Part shown: positions 32,210 through 40,895 of the stretch, one piece after another
Layout of the letters: every line of letters begins with the position of its first letter
Numbering within the stretch: the first letter of the stretch is position 1
Assembly (NCBI RefSeq): GCF_042738955.1
Contig: NZ_JBHYHC010000042.1
Location: 1-64,000, forward strand
Length of the DNA: 64,000 bases
Direction: 5' to 3'
Origin: Umezawaea sp042738955
GTDB taxonomy: Bacteria; Actinomycetota; Actinomycetes; Mycobacteriales; Pseudonocardiaceae
The notes under the pieces: model-generated
Seen by the model: only the letters and a program-made list of their open reading frames with translations
Databases searched by the model: none
Told to the model about the DNA's origin: nothing
Program-made: the position numbers and the translations under genes

Positions 32210-33367
32210 TCACACCCCCTGAGCCGCGAGCGCGGCCGCCTGGTGGGCCGCGCCGTCCATGGTGTCCGCCAAGGTGATCAGCGGGTGGTCTGCGGTATGC
32301 AGGATCCTGCGGCCCGCCTCCACGTTGTTCCCGTCGAGCCGCACGACGATCGGCTTGTGCGCGCGGTCGCCGAGGATGCCCAGCGCCTGCACGATCCCGT
32401 CGGCCACGGCGTCGCACGCGGTGATGCCGCCGAAGACGTTCACGAACACGCTGTGCACGCCCGGATCGCCGAGGATGATCTCCAGCCCGTCGGCCATCAC
32501 CTTCGCCGACGCGCCGCCGCCGATGTCCAGGAAGTTCGCCGGCCCGGACCCGCCCATCTCGGCGCTGGCCTGCGCCACGACGTCGAGCGTCGACATCACC
32601 AGCCCCGCGCCGTTGCCGATGACGCCGATCTCGCCGTCCAGCTTCACGTAGTTGAGGCCCCGGTCGAGCGCGGCCCGCTCCAGCGGGTCGCCCGCGTGCT
32701 CATCGGCGAACACCGCGTGGCCCGGATGCCGGTACGCCGCGTTGTCGTCCAGCGTCACCTTCCCGTCCAGCGCGAGGATCTCGCCGGACTCGGTGCGCGC
32801 CAACGGGTTCACCTCGACCAGGGTGGCGTCCTCGGCGACGAACACCTCCCACAGCGCGACGACCACCGGCGCCACCTCGGGCGGGAGTCCGGCCGCAGCC
32901 GCGATCTCGTGCGCCTTGGCCAGGTCGACGCCCGCGAGCGCGTCGACGGGCACCTTGGCGAGCGCGGAGGGCTTGGACACGGCGATCTCCTCGATCTCCA
33001 TGCCGCCCTCGACGGACGCCATCGCCAGGAACGTCCGGTTCGCCCGGTCCAGCAGGAACGAGAAGTAGTACTCCTGGGCGATCTTGCTGGCGGCGGTCAC
33101 CAGCACCTTGTGCACCGTGTGCCCCTTGATGTCCAGGCCGAGGATCGCCGCCGCGGCGATGGCGGCGTCGTCGGGCGTCGGCGCGAACCGCACGCCGCCC
33201 GCCTTGCCCCGGCCCCCGGTCTTGACCTGCGCTTTGACGACGACGGCCCCGCCGATCCGCGCCGCGGCGTCGTGGGCTTCCTCGGGCGTCCGGGCGACGA
33301 GCCCGGCGGACACCGGTACTCCGTGGGCGGCGAACAGGTCTCTCGCCTCGTGTTCGTAGAGGTCCAA
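32210..33367 (-). CDS. sucC: Succinyl-CoA ligase beta subunit
   Basis: TTG 33367, preceded by GAGAGGAC, gives MDLYEHEARDLFAAHGVPVS, the standard SucC start, with 385 residues. It carries the ATP-grasp domain (VVKAQVKTGGRGKAGGVRF, VEVNPLARTESGEILALDGK) and the C-terminal ligase domain (FVNVFGGITACDAVADGIV). It pairs with SucD. The 243-base gap to the divergent ThDP gene contains operator-like site f, so sucCD may share the oxalate control. Confidence 0.96.
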   Translation of the reverse strand: MDLYEHEARDLFAAHGVPVSAGLVARTPEEAHDAAARIGGAVVVKAQVKTGGRGKAGGVRFAPTPDDAAIAAAAILGLDIKGHTVHKVLVTAASKIAQEYYFSFLLDRANRTFLAMASVEGGMEIEEIAVSKPSALAKVPVDALAGVDLAKAHEIAAAAGLPPEVAPVVVALWEVFVAEDATLVEVNPLARTESGEILALDGKVTLDDNAAYRHPGHAVFADEHAGDPLERAALDRGLNYVKLDGEIGVIGNGAGLVMSTLDVVAQASAEMGGSGPANFLDIGGGASAKVMADGLEIILGDPGVHSVFVNVFGGITACDAVADGIVQALGILGDRAHKPIVVRLDGNNVEAGRRILHTADHPLITLADTMDGAAHQAAALAAQGV

Positions 33368-33527
33368 GGCGGCCGTCCTCTCTGCGCGCGACCGTGCCGC
33401 ACGGGAGGAATCCCCGTGCGGCGACCGGTCTGGGAGGGATGAGCGGGCCGACCGGGTCACGTCGCGGAAATCTTCCTGACGCCCTCTGGACATCGGCCCC
33501 AACGAAGCGTAACTATATGCCTACCCC

Positions 33528-33540
33528 ATACGGTATGCAA
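33528..33540. promoter_or_regulatory. Probable GntR operator between sucC and the ThDP gene (site f)
   Basis: ATACGGTATGCAA: ATAC-G-GTAT symmetry with the GCAA extension, 70 bases before the ThDP gene and 160 bases from the sucC start. Confidence 0.62.
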
Positions 33541-33610
33541 TCTACAGAGAACATCACCGGAGCGGCCAGCCGGATCGGCCGAGTGGAGCGAACTAAGGAG
33601 TTGACCAGTT

Positions 33611-35365
33611 ATGGCGCGGACAGCGACCGAGGCTGCCTCAGGCGGCAGCGTTGCGCCCGGCACCGACGGCACCCCCACTGATCCCACACCCGCCGGTCCG
33701 GAACTGATCTCCGGTGGACACCTGGTGGCCAAGGCGTTGAAGGCCGAGGGCATCGACACGATCTTCACCCTGTGCGGCGGCCACATCATCGACATCTACG
33801 ACGGCTGCGTCGACGAGGGCATCCAGGTCATCGACGTGCGCCACGAGCAGGTGGCGGCGCACGCGGCCGACGGCTACGCCCGCATCACCGGCAGGCCCGG
33901 CTGCGCGGTCGTCACGGCGGGCCCCGGCACCACCGACGCGGTCACCGGCGTGGCGAACGCGTTCCGCGCGGAGAGCCCGATGCTGCTGATCGGCGGCCAG
34001 GGATCGTTGAGCCAGCACAAGATGGGCTCGTTGCAGGACCTCCCGCACGTCGACATGATGACCCCGATCACCAAGTTCGCCGCCACCGTCCCGGCCACCG
34101 CCCGCATCGCGGACCTGGTGTCGATGGCGTTCCGCGAGTGCTACCACGGCGCTCCCGGCCCGTCGTTCCTGGAGATCCCGCGCGACGTCCTGGACGCCAA
34201 GGTCCCCGTCGACAAGGCCCGCGTCCCCGAGGAGGGCCGCTACCGCGCCTCCACCCGCTCCGGCGGCGACCCCGCCGACGTGGAACGGCTCGCGGACCTG
34301 CTCGTGGGCGCGAAGAAGCCCGCGATCCTGCTGGGCAGCCAGGTCTGGACGACCCGCGGCACCGACGCGGCCGTGGACCTGGTGCGGCAGCTCAACATCC
34401 CGGCCTACATGAACGGCGCGGGCCGCGGCAGCCTGCCGCCCGGCGACCCGCACCACTTCCAGCTGTCCCGCCGGTACGCGTTCGACAACGCCGACGTCAT
34501 CGTCATCGTCGGCACCCCGTTCGACTTCCGGATGGGCTACGGCCGCAGGCTCTCGCAGCAGGCGACCGTCGTGCAGGTCGACCTCGACTACCGCACGGTC
34601 GGCAAGAACCGCGACATCGACCTCGGCATCGTCGGCGACGCGGGCCTCGTGCTGTCGGCGGTCGCCGCCGCGGCCACCGGCCGGGTCGACAACGGCGCCG
34701 TGGGCCGCAAGGCGTGGCTGGAGGAGCTGCACGGCGTGGAGGAGCAGGCCCGGCAGCGCAGGCTGCCGCAACTGCTGTCGGACGCCTCGCCGATCCACCC
34801 GTACCGGCTGGTGCACGAGATCAACGAGTTCCTCACCGAGGACTCCATCTACATCGGCGACGGCGGCGACATCGTCACGTTCTCCGGCCAGGTCGTGCAG
34901 CCGAAGTCGCCCGGCCACTGGATGGACCCCGGCCCGCTGGGCACGCTCGGCGTCGGCGTCCCGTTCGTGCTGGCCGCCAAGCTCGCCCGGCCGGACAAGG
35001 AGGTCGTCGCGCTGTTCGGCGACGGCGCGTTCAGCCTCACCGGCTGGGACTTCGAGACGCTCGTCCGCTACAACCTGCCGTTCGTCGGCATCGTCGGCAA
35101 CAACTCGTCGATGAACCAGATCCGCTACGGCCAGGCCCAGAAGTACGGCGTGGAGCGGGAACGCGTCGGCAACACGCTCGGCGACGTGAAGTACGACCAG
35201 TTCGCCAAGATGCTCGGCGGGTACGGCGAGGAGGTCCGCGACCCCAAGGACATCGCCGGGGCACTGCACCGGGCTCGCGAGTCCGGGCTGCCGTCGTTGA
35301 TCAACGTCTGGGTCGACCCGGACGCGTACGCGCCCGGAACCATGAACCAGACCATGTACAAGTAG
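33611..35365 (+). CDS. ThDP-dependent enzyme, oxalyl-CoA decarboxylase / 2-hydroxyacyl-CoA lyase type
   Basis: ATG 33611 lies 11 bases after AAGGAG. The 584-residue protein has an acetolactate-synthase-like fold: catalytic Glu79 in VIDVRHEQVAAHAADGYAR, and the ThDP motif from LFGDGAFSLTGWDF to IVGNN near 470-500. Context (followed by formyl-CoA transferase) puts it in the oxalyl-CoA decarboxylase position, oxalyl-CoA to formyl-CoA plus CO2. The sequence (IDTIFTLCGGHIIDIYDG) looks closer to the mycobacterial IlvG and 2-hydroxyacyl-CoA lyase group than to Oxalobacter Oxc as I recall it. A 40-residue Thr/Pro-rich N-terminal extension is present. A condensing or lyase role on formyl-CoA is a real alternative. 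Confidence 0.8.
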   Translation: MARTATEAASGGSVAPGTDGTPTDPTPAGPELISGGHLVAKALKAEGIDTIFTLCGGHIIDIYDGCVDEGIQVIDVRHEQVAAHAADGYARITGRPGCAVVTAGPGTTDAVTGVANAFRAESPMLLIGGQGSLSQHKMGSLQDLPHVDMMTPITKFAATVPATARIADLVSMAFRECYHGAPGPSFLEIPRDVLDAKVPVDKARVPEEGRYRASTRSGGDPADVERLADLLVGAKKPAILLGSQVWTTRGTDAAVDLVRQLNIPAYMNGAGRGSLPPGDPHHFQLSRRYAFDNADVIVIVGTPFDFRMGYGRRLSQQATVVQVDLDYRTVGKNRDIDLGIVGDAGLVLSAVAAAATGRVDNGAVGRKAWLEELHGVEEQARQRRLPQLLSDASPIHPYRLVHEINEFLTEDSIYIGDGGDIVTFSGQVVQPKSPGHWMDPGPLGTLGVGVPFVLAAKLARPDKEVVALFGDGAFSLTGWDFETLVRYNLPFVGIVGNNSSMNQIRYGQAQKYGVERERVGNTLGDVKYDQFAKMLGGYGEEVRDPKDIAGALHRARESGLPSLINVWVDPDAYAPGTMNQTMYK

Positions 35366-35395
35366 CGCGCGCCCCTCTAGCGGGAGGACTTCCCC

Positions 35396-36625
35396 ATGGG
35401 AAAGGCACTGGAGGGCGTCCGCGTCCTCGACATGACGCACGTCCAATCAGGACCGTCGTCCACGCAGCTCCTCGCGTGGCTCGGCGCCGACGTGGTGAAG
35501 CTCGAGACCCCCGGCCGCGGCGACATCACCCGCGGCCAGCTCCGGGACATCCCCGGCGTGGACAGCCTCTACTTCACGATGCTCAACGCCAACAAGCGCA
35601 GCATCACGCTGAACATGAAGAGCGAGCAGGGCAAGGAGGTGTTCGCGAGGCTGGTCGAGAACACCGACGTGCTGGTGGAGAACTTCGGCCCCGGCGTGAT
35701 CGACCGCTTCGGGTTCCCGTGGGAACGCCTCGCCGAGATCAACCCCGGCCTGGTCTACGCCTCGATCAAGGGGTTCGGTCCCGGTCGCTACGCGGACTTC
35801 AAGGCCTACGAGGTCATCGCGCAGGCCATGGGCGGCTCGATGAGCACCACCGGGTTCGAGGAGGGCCCGCCGACCGCGACGGGCGCGCAGATCGGCGACT
35901 CCGGCACCGGCATCCACCTGGTGGCGGGCATCCTGGCCGCGCTGTACCAGCGCACCACCACCGGGCGCGGCCAACGCGTGCAGGTCGCCATGCAGGACGC
36001 GGTGCTGAACCTGTGCCGCGTCAAGCTCCGCGACCAGCAGCGCCTGTCCCACGGGCCGCTGGGGGAGTACCCCAACGAGTCCTTCGGCGAGGACGTCCCG
36101 CGTTCCGGCAACGCCTCCGGCGGCGGCCAGCCGGGGTGGGCGGTGCGCTGTGCGCCCGGCGGCCCGAACGACTACATCTACGTGATCATCCAGCCCGTCG
36201 GCTGGGCGCCGATCACCGAGCTGATCGGCAGGCCCGAGCTGGCGAACGACCCCGAGTGGGCGACGCCGGAGGCCCGTCTGTCCAAACTGGACAAGGCGTT
36301 CGCGCTCATCGAGGACTGGACCCTCCAGCACACCAAGTGGGAGGTCATGGACAGGTTGAACGCCCGCAACGTGCCGTGCGGGCCGATCCTGTCCACCAAG
36401 GAGCTGATCGAGGACGAGACCCTCGCGGCGATCGGCGCGGTCGTGGACGTGCCGCACCCGCAGCGCGGCTCGTTCAAGACCGTCGGCTGCCCGATCAAGC
36501 TGTCGGACTCCCCGGTCGACATCGTGACCTCGCCGCTGCTCGGCGAGCACAACGACGAAGTGCTGGGCGCGCTGGGCTACAGCCCCGAACAGCTCGGCGA
36601 ACTCCGCACCGCAGGCGTGATCTGA
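35396..36625 (+). CDS. frc: Formyl-CoA:oxalate CoA-transferase
   Basis: ATG 35396 follows GGGAGGAC. The 409-residue class III CoA-transferase closely follows Oxalobacter FRC: VRVLDMTHVQSGPSSTQLL, SLYFTMLNANKRSITLNMK, catalytic Asp168 in QIGDSGTGIHL, RVKLRDQQRLSHGPL and GGGQPGW. It moves CoA from formyl-CoA (or another CoA donor) to oxalate, making oxalyl-CoA. The active-site glycine loop reads NASGGGQ, where FRC has NAGGGGQ. A short stretch between RLS and the loop is missing relative to FRC. It lies 30 bases after the ThDP gene and 16 before the synthetase gene, in one operon. Confidence 0.92.
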   Translation: MGKALEGVRVLDMTHVQSGPSSTQLLAWLGADVVKLETPGRGDITRGQLRDIPGVDSLYFTMLNANKRSITLNMKSEQGKEVFARLVENTDVLVENFGPGVIDRFGFPWERLAEINPGLVYASIKGFGPGRYADFKAYEVIAQAMGGSMSTTGFEEGPPTATGAQIGDSGTGIHLVAGILAALYQRTTTGRGQRVQVAMQDAVLNLCRVKLRDQQRLSHGPLGEYPNESFGEDVPRSGNASGGGQPGWAVRCAPGGPNDYIYVIIQPVGWAPITELIGRPELANDPEWATPEARLSKLDKAFALIEDWTLQHTKWEVMDRLNARNVPCGPILSTKELIEDETLAAIGAVVDVPHPQRGSFKTVGCPIKLSDSPVDIVTSPLLGEHNDEVLGALGYSPEQLGELRTAGVI

Positions 36626-36641
36626 CCCCGAGGAGACAGCC

Positions 36642-38786
36642 ATGCCCGACACAGCAACGGGTTACGACCGCGCCGCGGTCGAGGAAGTGCTCGGGGTCGT
36701 CGCCGCCGAGGGGCGCGACTCGCTGACCGCCCCGGAGGGCAAGCGGGTCTGCGACGCCTACGGCATCCGGACGCCGGAGGAGGGGCTCGCGACCTCGTCG
36801 GAGATGGCCGTCGCGCTGGCCGAGGAGATCGGCCTGCCGGTCGTCCTCAAGATCGTGTCGCCGGACATCCTGCACAAGACCGAGGCGGGCGGCGTGCTCG
36901 TGGGCCTGAGGACGGCGGCGCAGGTCGCGCAGGGCTACCGCACGATCGTCGACAACGCCTTGTCCTACCAGCCGAACGCCAAGGTCGTCGGCGTGCAGGT
37001 GCAGCAGATGCTCACCGAGGGCCAGGAGGTCATCGTCGGCGCGGTCACCGACGAGACGTTCGGCAAGGTCGTCGCGTTCGGCCTCGGCGGGATCCTGGTC
37101 GAGGTGCTCAAGGACGTGACGTTCCGGCTCGCGCCGACCGACGCGGCGACGGCGACGTCGATGGTCGACGGCATCGCCGCCGCGGAGGTCCTGCGCGGCG
37201 TGCGCGGAAACCCCGGCGTGGACCGGAAAGCCCTGGCGGAGCTCATCACCAGGGTGTCCGACCTCGTCACGGACTTCCCACAGCTGGCCGAGGTCGACCT
37301 CAACCCCGTCCTGGCCACGCCGACCGGCGCGACCGCGGTCGACGTGCGGATCCTGGTCGACGCGACCGCGGCGGACGTGCCGCACCGCTTCACCCAGGAC
37401 GAGATCCTGACCTCGATGAACCGCATCATGCGGCCGTCCGCCATCGCCGTCATCGGCGCGTCGAACGAAGAGGGCAAGATCGGCAACTCGGTGATGAGGA
37501 ACCTGGTGAACGGCGGCTACGCAGGCGAGATCCACCCGATCAACCCCAAGGCCACCGAGATCCTGGACCGCAAGGCGTTCAAGAGCATCGCCGACGTGCC
37601 GGGCGACATCGACGTCGCGGTGTTCGCCATCCCTGCCAAGTTCGTGCCGCAGGCGCTGGAAGAGGTCGGCCGCAAGGGCGTGGCGGGCGCGATCCTGATC
37701 CCGTCCGGTTTCGGCGAGACCGGCAACCACGAACTCCAGGACGAGGTCGTGGCCATCGCCCGCAAGCACGGCGTGCGCGTGCTGGGCCCGAACATCTACG
37801 GCTACTACTACACGCCGGAAAACCTGTCGGCGACGTTCTGCACGCCCTACGACGTCAAGGGCGGCGTGGCGCTCACGTCGCAGAGCGGCGGCATCGGCAT
37901 GGCCATCCTCGGCTTCAGCCGGTCGGCGGGCATGGGCGTGTCGTCCATCGTGGGCGTGGGCAACAAGGCCGACATCGACGAGGACGACCTGCTGACGTTC
38001 TTCGAGGCCGACCCGAACACCCAGCTCATCGCCATGCACCTGGAGGACCTCAAGGACGGCCGCTCCTTCGCCGAGACCGCGAAACGCGTCTCGCGCAAGA
38101 AGCCCGTCGTGGTCCTGAAGGCCGGGCGCACCGCGCAGGGCGCGAAAGCGGCCAGCTCGCACACGGGCGCGTTGGCGGGCAACGACCGCGTGTACGACGA
38201 CATCCTGCGGCAGAGCGGCGTCATCCGGGCGCCGGGCCTCAACGACATGCTGGAGTACGCGCGCGGCATCCCGCTGCTGCCGACCCCCAAGGGCGAGAAC
38301 GTCGTCATCATCACCGGCGCTGGTGGCTCCGGCGTGCTGCTGTCCGACGCGTGCGTGGACAACGGCTTGGCGCTCATGGAGATCCCGGACGACCTGGACG
38401 AGGCGTTCCGGAAGTTCATCCCGCCGTTCGGCGCGGCGGGCAACCCGATCGACATCACCGGCGGCGAACCGCCGTCGACCTACCGCAACACGATCGCGCT
38501 CGGGCTGGCGGACGAGCGGATCCACGCCCTGATCCTGGGGTACTGGCACACGATCGTCACCCCGCCGATGGTGTTCGCGAAGCTCGTGGTCGAAGTGGTG
38601 GAGGAATACCGGAGCAACGGCATCGACAAGCCCGTCGTGGCCTCGCTCTCCGGCGACGTCGAGGTCGAAGAGGCGAGCGACTACCTCTACGCCCACGGGA
38701 TCGTCGCGTACCCGTACACCACCGAGAAGCCGGTCGCGGTGCTCGGCGCGAAGTACCGCTGGGCGCGGTCCGCCCGGCTGCTCTAG
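36642..38786 (+). CDS. ADP-forming acyl-CoA synthetase (acetate-CoA ligase type)
   Basis: The protein has 714 residues in beta-then-alpha order. The N-terminal ATP-grasp domain (GLPVVLKIVSPDILHKTEAG, VDLNPVLATPTGATAVDVR) is followed from about residue 260 by the CoA-binding domain (RPSAIAVIGASNEEGKIGN). Next are ALTSQSGGIGMAILGFSRSA and the phosphohistidine loop SSHTGALAGND (His507). Enzymes of this class form acyl-CoA from acid, ATP and CoA with ADP release. In this operon the natural guess is activation of oxalate or formate, priming the CoA-transferase cycle. Acetate is the textbook substrate. It starts 16 bases after frc. Confidence 0.85.
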   Translation: MPDTATGYDRAAVEEVLGVVAAEGRDSLTAPEGKRVCDAYGIRTPEEGLATSSEMAVALAEEIGLPVVLKIVSPDILHKTEAGGVLVGLRTAAQVAQGYRTIVDNALSYQPNAKVVGVQVQQMLTEGQEVIVGAVTDETFGKVVAFGLGGILVEVLKDVTFRLAPTDAATATSMVDGIAAAEVLRGVRGNPGVDRKALAELITRVSDLVTDFPQLAEVDLNPVLATPTGATAVDVRILVDATAADVPHRFTQDEILTSMNRIMRPSAIAVIGASNEEGKIGNSVMRNLVNGGYAGEIHPINPKATEILDRKAFKSIADVPGDIDVAVFAIPAKFVPQALEEVGRKGVAGAILIPSGFGETGNHELQDEVVAIARKHGVRVLGPNIYGYYYTPENLSATFCTPYDVKGGVALTSQSGGIGMAILGFSRSAGMGVSSIVGVGNKADIDEDDLLTFFEADPNTQLIAMHLEDLKDGRSFAETAKRVSRKKPVVVLKAGRTAQGAKAASSHTGALAGNDRVYDDILRQSGVIRAPGLNDMLEYARGIPLLPTPKGENVVIITGAGGSGVLLSDACVDNGLALMEIPDDLDEAFRKFIPPFGAAGNPIDITGGEPPSTYRNTIALGLADERIHALILGYWHTIVTPPMVFAKLVVEVVEEYRSNGIDKPVVASLSGDVEVEEASDYLYAHGIVAYPYTTEKPVAVLGAKYRWARSARLL

Positions 38787-38846
38787 CGCCGACCTCCGCC
38801 GCCTTGGAGGTCAGTCGAGAACCCAACTCCCCGTGGAGGCCGAACC

Positions 38847-40352
38847 GTGGACTCGTCGAACGCGCCCGCCGCAAGCTCGTCCGAGAGCGGAGTCACCCCT
38901 CCGCCCGCGGACGAGCGGGTGTGGCAGGCAGGGCGCCTGGAACCCATGCCCATCCGCAAGTTGCCCGACGCACCACCCTCCATCCACCTGTTAGGGCCAA
39001 CGGTCTTCCTCGTCGCGCTCGGCGTCGGCATGGGGGAGTCGTACATGTGGCCGCGGCTCGTGCTGCTGTTCGGGCCCGAGATCCGCTGGCTGTTCCTCAT
39101 CGGCGTCACGCTGCAAGCGGTCGTGATGCTGGAGATGGCCCGCTACGCCATGGCCACCGGGGAGAGCATCTTCTTCGGCGCCGCGCGCGTGTTCAAGCCG
39201 ATCATGTGGTTCTTCTTCGTGGTCGCGATCCTCGTGTACATCTGGCCCGGCCACCTCTCGGCGGGCGCGGCGGCGTTGGAGAGGATCACGGGCATTCCCT
39301 GGGTGATCTCGGCCTGCGTGGGCCTGGTGCTCGTCGGCGTGCTCTTCAGCATGGCCAAGGTGATCTACCCGCTGCTGGAGAACGTGCTGGCGCTGCTGAT
39401 CGGGCTGCTGGTGGTGAGCACGTCGATCGTCGCGGCGATGGTGGGCCAGTGGTCCGACGTCGTCTCGACCATCACCGGCATGTTCCACTTCGGCTACTTC
39501 CCCGAGCAGGCGATGTCGCCCGCGTGGTTCCCGATCATCGTCGGCTCCATCGCGTTCGCGGGACCGTCCGGCATGCAGCAGATGTGGTACACGCTGCACC
39601 TGCGCGACAGCGGCGCGGGCATGGGCGCGCACATCCCGAAGGTGCGCGGCCTCCGGCACGCCGGTGAAGAGGAGGAGATGCCGTCCCGCGGCTTCATGTT
39701 CGACACCGACGACGCGGACGAGATGAAGAAGTGGAAGGGCTGGCGGCGCTGGGTCACGTTCGACGCGCTGCTGCTGTTCTGGGGCATCACGATGCTGGTC
39801 ACCATCTCGTTCACGGTCCTGGCGCAGGCCGCCTCGCGGCAGAGCCCGGACGTGAAGGGGCTCATCGAGTCCGGCGAGCGCGAGGCGGCGTTGAACGCGA
39901 TGTCCGACGCGTTCGCCTCGGCGGGCGGACCGGTGCTCGGCGGCGTGTTCCTCGGGTTCATCGCCCTGATCGGCCTGAACGCCACGCTCGGGCTGTTCGA
40001 CTCCTTCTCCCGCGGGCAGTCCGACATGGCGTACCACTTCGTGCCGGGGGCCAAGAAGTTCGGCGTTTCCAAGCTGTACGCCGGATTCCTGTGGGGCGTG
40101 ATCCTGTTCGGCATCGCGATCCTGCTGTGGGGACCGGCCGACGGACCGGGGGCGATCCTCGACGTGCTCGCGTTCCTGTCGACGTTCGCGATGGGCGCCT
40201 ACTGCATCGTGCTGTTGTTGGTGAACAACAGGATGCTGCCGAAGCCCATCCGGCCCAAGCTGGTCACGAACCTGATCATCGGGTTCGGCGCGGTGTTCTA
40301 CCTGGGGATGCTCATCTTCAGCCTGGTCAAGTTCGGCGTCGTGGTGGGTTGA
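38847..40352 (+). CDS. Nramp-like multi-span transporter
   Basis: GTG 38847 follows GGAGG. The 501-residue protein has a Pro/Ser-rich cytoplasmic start and about 11 hydrophobic spans (LLGPTVFLVALGVGMGESYM begins the first). It resembles the Nramp/APC-fold group, but the DPGN and MPH metal motifs of true Nramp carriers are not visible; the first span has GVGMGESYMWP instead. A charged loop (EEEEMPSRGFMFDTDDADEM) splits the protein. Placement directly after the oxalate enzymes suggests uptake of oxalate, formate or a related anion. The substrate is unknown, and metal transport cannot be excluded. Confidence 0.7.
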   Translation: MDSSNAPAASSSESGVTPPPADERVWQAGRLEPMPIRKLPDAPPSIHLLGPTVFLVALGVGMGESYMWPRLVLLFGPEIRWLFLIGVTLQAVVMLEMARYAMATGESIFFGAARVFKPIMWFFFVVAILVYIWPGHLSAGAAALERITGIPWVISACVGLVLVGVLFSMAKVIYPLLENVLALLIGLLVVSTSIVAAMVGQWSDVVSTITGMFHFGYFPEQAMSPAWFPIIVGSIAFAGPSGMQQMWYTLHLRDSGAGMGAHIPKVRGLRHAGEEEEMPSRGFMFDTDDADEMKKWKGWRRWVTFDALLLFWGITMLVTISFTVLAQAASRQSPDVKGLIESGEREAALNAMSDAFASAGGPVLGGVFLGFIALIGLNATLGLFDSFSRGQSDMAYHFVPGAKKFGVSKLYAGFLWGVILFGIAILLWGPADGPGAILDVLAFLSTFAMGAYCIVLLLVNNRMLPKPIRPKLVTNLIIGFGAVFYLGMLIFSLVKFGVVVG

Positions 40353-40353
40353 G

Positions 40354-40893
40354 GTGGCCGCGGTGAGACGACTCGGGGAACTGGCCGTGCCCGGCGCGGT
40401 GGTCGGGATGGCCGCGGGGTTCGTGGCGGGCGGGCTGGCGCTCGTCGTCGGACAGCCTCCTGGCTGGGCGATGGTGACGGCGTTGACGCTCGGCGTGCCG
40501 CTGGCGCTGCTCGGCGGGCTCTACGGCGTGCTGGTCGGATCGGGGAAGGTCCGGATCGGGGTGTTCGCGCCCGCCGCGCTGTTCTGGTTCGTCGGCTTCC
40601 CGCTGGCGCGGCTGGCGCACGAGGTGCTGTCCGGGCTGGTGCTCGGCGGTAGGCCCGGCTGGCCCTCCGACCTGGTGGGGTTCCTGGCGTACCAGGCGAT
40701 GGTGAGCCTCGGGTGGGCCATCGGGTTCCTGTGGCTGCACGAGCGGATCGCGCCGGGATGGCTGCGGCGCGTGCGAGCGGGTAACCCCAGGGCGGCCGAA
40801 CTGTTCGAGCGGTACGTCGTGCACGCCGCGGCGCTCGCGGAAGCCCGTGAGCGCAGGCGTTCCCGACATCCGTCCCGCGCCGGAAGGACCTGA
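40354..40893 (+). CDS. Small membrane protein of unknown function
   Basis: GTG 40354 starts 1 base after the transporter stop (GTG 40363 is also possible). The 179 residues contain four to five hydrophobic segments (AVPGAVVGMAAGFVAGGLAL, LGVPLALLGGLYGVLVG, GVFAPAALFWFVGFPLARLA, AMVSLGWAIGFLWLH) and a basic C-terminal tail (EARERRRSRHPSRAGRT). I do not recognise the family. The tight spacing to the Nramp-like gene and to terC suggests an accessory membrane partner. Confidence 0.75.
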   Translation: MAAVRRLGELAVPGAVVGMAAGFVAGGLALVVGQPPGWAMVTALTLGVPLALLGGLYGVLVGSGKVRIGVFAPAALFWFVGFPLARLAHEVLSGLVLGGRPGWPSDLVGFLAYQAMVSLGWAIGFLWLHERIAPGWLRRVRAGNPRAAELFERYVVHAAALAEARERRRSRHPSRAGRT

Positions 40894-40895
40894 GC

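Noticed and set aside
32285..32300. GGTATGCAGG inside sucC as another operator
   Set aside because: Lacks the CATACAG half and lies in conserved coding sequence.
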